The notes under the pieces: generated by a model
Database searches by the model: none
Seen by the model: only the letters and a program-made list of their open reading frames with translations
Told to the model about the DNA's origin: nothing
NCBI GenBank assembly: GCA_023101885.1
Contig: JALPQD010000240.1
Coordinates: 1,643,501 to 1,707,500, forward strand
Source: Typhlomys cinereus
Taxonomy: Eukaryota; Chordata; Mammalia; Rodentia; Platacanthomyidae
DNA length: 64,000 bases
Direction of reading: 5' to 3'
Part shown: positions 59,211 to 64,000 of the stretch, in pieces
Layout of the letters: each line of letters opens with the position of its first letter
Numbering within the stretch: the first letter of the stretch is position 1
Program-made: the position numbers and the translations under genes

Positions 59211-59211
<1 letters not shown>
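58019..59211. other. Unassigned sequence with one hairpin
   Basis: No gene recognised. A 14-bp perfect inverted repeat with a 4-base loop lies at 58313-58344. Confidence 0.5.
58313..58344. repeat. Perfect 14-bp hairpin, 4-base loop
   Basis: The arms CTTTCTGATAATTT (58313-58326) and AAATTATCAGAAAG (58331-58344) flank GTAA. Confidence 0.9.

Positions 59212-59254
<43 letters not shown>
59212..59254. repeat. (TG)n microsatellite
   Basis: About 21 uninterrupted TG units, followed by an imperfect TG/TC-rich stretch to about 59315. Confidence 0.95.
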
Positions 59255-59255
<1 letters not shown>

Positions 59256-59934
59256 TGCCTGTGTCTTTGTGTCTGTATCTGTGTGTATGTGTCTGTGTGT
59301 TTGTTCATGTGTGTAAATTACACAATTTTAAAACTAATTTTTTGGAGAATAATCAAAGGTAATGGCAAATTCATATATTGTTTGATACCTTTGAAAGCTC
59401 TGACCAACACATCAGGAAGTGTCACATACTATTATTTGGAGTGTTGTTTAATTGTCTATGGACTCTTGATGAAGCATCATGGGAAGTTTTTACGTTTTTC
59501 CCTATTTTCTTCTTTCCGTGTTCCATCATATGGGATATGTCTGTTCTTGTAGACATGGACATGGACATGGTCTTGTAGACATGGACAAAGAAAAAAGACA
59601 AAACAAACAAATAAAAAAAATCAGTTGAAACTGGTCTGGAACTTTCTTTCTTCTGGGTAGCTTTCTTAGTAGCAGGAAGTACTATGGAAGCTACTAGGGG
59701 AGAAAAAAATCAATAGTCTCATCAGCCTATGAAAGCTGCAAGCTGCAATAACAACCTCCTTATCAAGTGGGAACCATGAGTGTAATGGTGGCATGAATGT
59801 CAAAGGGGCAATCTATAGAATTCTGATCAGATTTAAAGTTTACATTTTCAGTAGTGATCCCATGACTAGTATCATAAACTAGAACAAGAACCTAGGAAAG
59901 TGAAGGACTTAGAGCCTATGGGAAATGCAGGTTA
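59255..59934. other. Unassigned sequence
   Basis: Nothing recognised except a short tandem duplication at 59545-59587 (unit TCTTGTAGACATGGAC plus ten bases). Confidence 0.45.
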
Positions 59935-60168
59935 TTAAGGTTTAGCTATAAAGACAGTCTATCAAACTGTGGTTTGGATCCCAGATTTCATGTAAGAATT
60001 CCAGGCAGAAATGGCAGTGGTCTGTACTTCTAGCCCCATAAGAAGAGCCCTGGAAGCCTCAGAGCAAAAACAATATGGAAGTAGGGCAATCCAGGATGAT
60101 TCCGGAAGTCATCATTGGGCCTCTACAAGCTTATACAGTGCCCTCTACACACACACACATGCAGATTA

Positions 60169-60210
<42 letters not shown>

Positions 60211-60230
60211 CCTAAAAAGTAAAAAAAAAA
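59935..60230 (+). mobile_element. B2-superfamily SINE, old subfamily A copy
   Basis: Eroded head, then CCAGGCAGAAATGGCAGTGG, GGGCAATCCAGGATGATTCC, GGGCCTCTACAAGCTTATAC and CAGTGCCCTCTACACACAC, ending in a CA run, a GA run and an A-rich tail. Confidence 0.8.
60169..60210. repeat. (CA)n(GA)n microsatellite
   Basis: A CA run (60169-60186) passes directly into a GA run (60187-60210) at the SINE tail. Confidence 0.93.
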
Positions 60231-60299
60231 TGTGTTTATACTCATAAATTGGAGGAGTACTCAGCACTGAACCTAAGAGATTCCTTTTGTAATGGAAGG

Positions 60300-60880
60300 T
60301 GTTTGTTATTGAGAATTGCAAGTGGCCAAAATGCAGAGAATGCAGACTTCTCAGCCCATGACAAGACATTTAAACCATGTTCCCAATTCCCAAGGCTCAG
60401 GGATCATCGCAGAAGAGGGGGCGACAAGATTGTATGAGCCTGAAGACTCACAGAGGGTGCAGTCAGACATTATCTCTGGGACCTAATAGGACTGTTGTAT
60501 CCATGAATTCATGCAGCTATGTATACTTCCACAAGACCTGCATGGAAATTGTCTTATTAACATCTCACCATGGAAGGGGAAAGATCTCAAGTGGTCCCAC
60601 ACCTTCATGAGAGATTGATGAGCTTTGACATTTATGATGAGGTAAATGGTAAACATATTGATACTACTCATGCTCCAGGAAACCCATCAAAGGTAAACCA
60701 GATAAGCCCAGTGGGCCACACACGTGACAAGACTTCAAAATAGGAGAAAGACTGGCAAGGAAAAAGAAGGGGAAAGGAAAGGAAATGGGAATTGAGATTA
60801 AAGGTGTTTAAATATAAAACATTTGCTATATTAATATATGAAACCCTAAAAGGATAAAAATAAATGCGTTATTTTGTTTT
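60300..60880 (+). mobile_element. Old L1 3' UTR of Lx type
   Basis: AGGGGGCGACAAGATTGTAT, GAGCCTGAAGACTCACAGAG and TTATCTCTGGGACC follow the order of murid L1 3' UTRs (AGATTGTAAGAGCC type; compare 31750-31780 here). It ends in a purine-rich block (60745-60790) and an A+T-rich end. Confidence 0.6.
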
Positions 60881-63472
60881 GGGGGAAGATAAAACTGCTA
60901 TTGAAAAAACAGTTTCTGTATTAAACACTGGAGCAAGGCCTATCCTATGTGAGCATAATAAGCTTGGACAACACATATGGGACCTTTACAGCTACCTTTG
61001 TTGAAGCTAATTAGTAAATTCCAAGGGAAGTAAACAGTAATGTAGCCCTCTATTGAGATGCTGAATACTTGCAGGTCAGAGAACATTGTGGTAGGCATCT
61101 CCATGAGCTTGAAATTTAGGAATCTAGGACTAACTTCATGTTGCTAATATGCTGTTTTTCAGAGCAAGACAGAAATACTCTAGTCTCAGCTTGAGAATGT
61201 CAGACTGGCGGGTATGATGAGATCGACAGATGTTATTAGCGTGTCTCAAGAACGTAGATGACAAGTGGTTTTCTGGAGTGTCTGGTTATTTTCTCCCTAT
61301 GAGGAATCCCAAAGTTCTTCAAAGAAATGCTGTCCACGCTGTGTAGGGTTCTAGTTAGTGCTTCAGCCAAACTCAGTACTCAGTATCAGCAATGATATCT
61401 TAAAACTATTTCAATGCTTCTTAGTATGTTGAAGACAAAGAAAATGTAAATGCTTTCAACAAGAATGTCAAAACCAATGTAATCTCTCTGATAATTCCGA
61501 TAAACTGAAATAAGGGTAGAATTTTTTCATTAACCCATGACTAGAGGTAATTCCACTTAATTGAATCAAATGTGTTATTAAGAAAGGTTATACTCCCCAG
61601 TTGTCTTCTGGGAAAGTCAAAGAGATGTGCTGTCTGAAGTAGTATGGTAGAGAGGGCCCTGCTGCTTAGTTGGAGAGAACATTCCAAAGTCAAGATTTTT
61701 TAAATTCTATAAATTACTGACAATGCTTTTAACTTGAATAGGTACTTAATCTTTTTGTATCTCAATATTCGTGACAGGGCAAAGGGGTATTACTTTCTGT
61801 TTTAGGTTGCTGAGAAATCCAATGACTAGAAGGCCTTTGCCACTTAGCTCTCTTCCTCTCCACACATCCACACATTATAGCAACAGGGCTGGTACTAGAA
61901 GAGGAAGCAGATGCTGAGGGACGGGGCTGGCTGCAGAGTCTAGACGTAAGCCATGCTCTATCCCTGTGAGTTTTGATTTTTTTCTGAAATCAGAAGTTGA
62001 GTGGCTTAGAGCAATCTTCAAGGTCTAATCACTTGCAGTCATTGATCCTCACAGTAGTTTTAGTGACCAGCTGTCCTTAGTCAGAAATAGAAAGTATTGC
62101 AGATGTGGAGAGGCACTGGCACAGTGCTTGACTGCCACTGGCAGTTCAGTCACACAAACACTTCAGTTTTCTGGAATGTGTTGCCTTCCTGGGAAAAGAC
62201 AGCTTTGCTCTAGACAACCTTGGGTCAAACTCTGTGGAAATCATGAGACTTCTCTGCACTCTGTGTTGTGTCTTGACTTTCCTCTCAGTCTGTGGAACAA
62301 TGGGTAAATGGACATCTGTGAAATGTTTTAAGAATTCTTCAGTTCAAATTAAGGCATAAGTGAAAATTGATTAAAGAGACACTCAACCCCTCACTTCATC
62401 TTAAATATGCATATTAAGCCTTAAGGTTAACAGATAAGAATGAAGAACAGGATTTTTGGCACTGATCCATGAATAGAAGATTTTCTTGAACACAAGACAA
62501 TCCCGAACACCTGATAAAAAGTGAAGGAGTTCAAAGATTAACCTGTTATCTTCAGAAGAAAGCTGCTACCCCTGCCCTCAAGCAAGCAGAGATGCCAATA
62601 AGTAGATGCCTGTTGACTGTCTGACACCAACAATTTACCTGTGCCCAGGGAAAGAGAAAGGAACGATGGCGTCCCTGCAGTCTAGCAGCATACTCTTGCT
62701 CTGAACCACATGATGCACCCTGTTTTCTGGAGCATGCTCCCCGGCTTGCCTGATCTGACTAGCAGAAGTAATGTGTTTCTCTGTCTTTACCAATATTGTG
62801 ACGACCTTATAGCACAGTTGTAAATCCTCAACTATCAATATCCAACTTCTAACTTAGTCATTAGCATGCCAAAGGCCCCAAAACTCTTAATGAATAAATG
62901 ATACATTCTATTAATACATGATACATTACTAATATGTGCTAATAATCTATTAATACATGGTACTATCTGCCAAAACACCAGGCTGACTAGCTGTTCAGTT
63001 GAAAAAGTTTACAATAATTTGTTTGGGTAAATGTAGCATTTTACATGGGTCTTGTTGGGCTGCATACAGTTTTCAAGTGTTTTGCCATCCAGAGATCCAT
63101 GAATTGGAGATTTATTAATTCCAACTGCATGTTAAAAACCATGCTGAGGACATTCAAGATTGCTTATTATGTGTGCCTTCTAAATTATAAGTGATAACTT
63201 TTCATGGTACACTGTTGGGAGGGACCAAACTTATGGTCACAGCTTACTTGTAACCAACTGGCAACTTATGTGTCTGAAAACAAGCAATACTCTAATACTC
63301 TCATGGGATGAGTGAGGATAAACTTATTTTGTGTTTATCTGGCTGACAGCTGGGGAAAGATAAATTATAAGAGATCAATAAGAGGCTTAGAATCTGAAAT
63401 GATGAAAACTTTTCAGAGGAAGCTCAAAGTTCTTTATTTTTCAAACATAGTAAAGTTTGTTGCCAATAAGGA
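60881..63472. other. Unassigned sequence, about 2.6 kb
   Basis: No coding exon, RNA gene or named repeat found on either strand. Confidence 0.45.
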
Positions 63473-63627
63473 TTACACGTCTATAAGTCTAGCTTCTCAG
63501 GAAGCTGAGGCAGAAGGATTACAAATTAAATGCCCAAAAACAAGGAAGGAAGGAAGGAAGGAAGGAAGGAAGGAAGGAAGGAAGGAAGGAAGGAAGGAAG
63601 GAAGGAAGGAAGAAGGAAGGAAGGGAG

Positions 63628-63714
<87 letters not shown>

Positions 63715-63731
63715 GAAAGAAAAGAAAGAAA

Positions 63732-63779
<48 letters not shown>

Positions 63780-64000
63780 GAAAGAGAAAGAGAGAGAGAG
63801 AGAGAGAAAGAAAGGAAGAAAGGAAGGAAAGTAACTGAGGGACAGTCATATTGCAGAATATGTCCTGGGCCAGCCTATGCAGTTTAGTGAGACCCTGTCT
63901 CAAAATAAAAAAATAAGAGTGGACTGGAAATTTAGCTCAATGAACAAATGCCCTTCATTCTACATTCAATCCTACATTCAATCCTTAAGCACTGTAAAGG
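63473..64000 (+). mobile_element. B1-ID dimeric SINE split by a microsatellite (cut by window end)
   Basis: The B1 (7SL-derived) left part reads TATAAGTCTAGCTTCTCAGG and AAGCTGAGGCAGAAGGATTA. After the purine tract it resumes as GGGCCAGCCTATGCAGTTTA and GAGACCCTGTCTCAAAATAA. An ID-like (tRNA-Ala-derived) part follows: GGACTGGAAATTTAGCTCAA and TCAATCCTTAAGCACTG. This B1 plus ID order is the known B1-dID arrangement in rodents. Confidence 0.75.
63542..63831. repeat. 290-nt pure purine tract, (GGAA)n then (GAAA)n
   Basis: Not a single pyrimidine from 63542 to 63831. GGAA units (to about 63627) pass into GAAA units, then GA and GGAAA variants. It sits within the B1 part of a SINE, presumably grown from a small A/G-rich stretch. 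Confidence 0.97.

Noticed and set aside
63312..63887. 191-codon frame rich in Lys, Glu, Gly and Arg
   Set aside because: Translation of the purine microsatellite, not a protein.
1..64000. CRISPR array, tRNA, rRNA, snRNA or 7SK/Y RNA genes
   Set aside because: Looked for characteristic repeats and conserved starts; the only tRNA-like and 7SL-like sequences are parts of SINEs.

Overview
The window is a repeat-dense, apparently gene-poor stretch of rodent nuclear DNA. I found no convincing protein-coding host exon, tRNA, snRNA or other host RNA gene, and nothing prokaryotic (no operons or CRISPR). The repeats point to a mouse-related rodent (Myodonta: Muroidea or Dipodoidea). They are B2-superfamily tRNA-derived SINEs with AATAAA plus T-run tails, composite B4-like SINEs, a B1 plus ID dimer, Lx-type L1 3' UTRs and MaLR LTRs. 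The main SINE is not the standard mouse or rat B2 consensus, so a lineage outside Mus/Rattus is likely. I cannot name the species.

Layout. 1-8875 is a nest of retrotransposons. An old L1 in minus orientation, carrying a classic 5' inversion, is split by a full-length but dead L1 (34-6867, minus strand), and a SINE sits in the inverted arm. 8876-24799 is mostly sequence I could not assign, with a tandem duplication, a few SINEs and microsatellites. 24800-38995 is again dense in repeats: minus-strand L1 relics, an internally deleted plus-strand L1 (28895-32215), young SINEs, an inverted-repeat structure (34928-35891), and an old L1 broken by a MaLR LTR. 38996-64000 alternates unassigned sequence with SINEs, an LTR nested in an older LTR (49499-50410), a local 440-bp duplication (53820-55109), a 61-bp exact dispersed duplication (43917/44749), and a 290-nt pure purine tract inside a B1-ID element at the right edge.

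The most useful observations concern genome dynamics. Two subfamilies of one SINE lineage are visible, the younger represented by four copies with clean target-site duplications. Several junctions look like template-switch or templated-insertion events. I see no support for a new gene system. A few unassigned stretches (around 22720-22990, 47815-48045 and 52090-52510) are reasonable candidates for conserved non-coding elements, but this rests on general appearance only.
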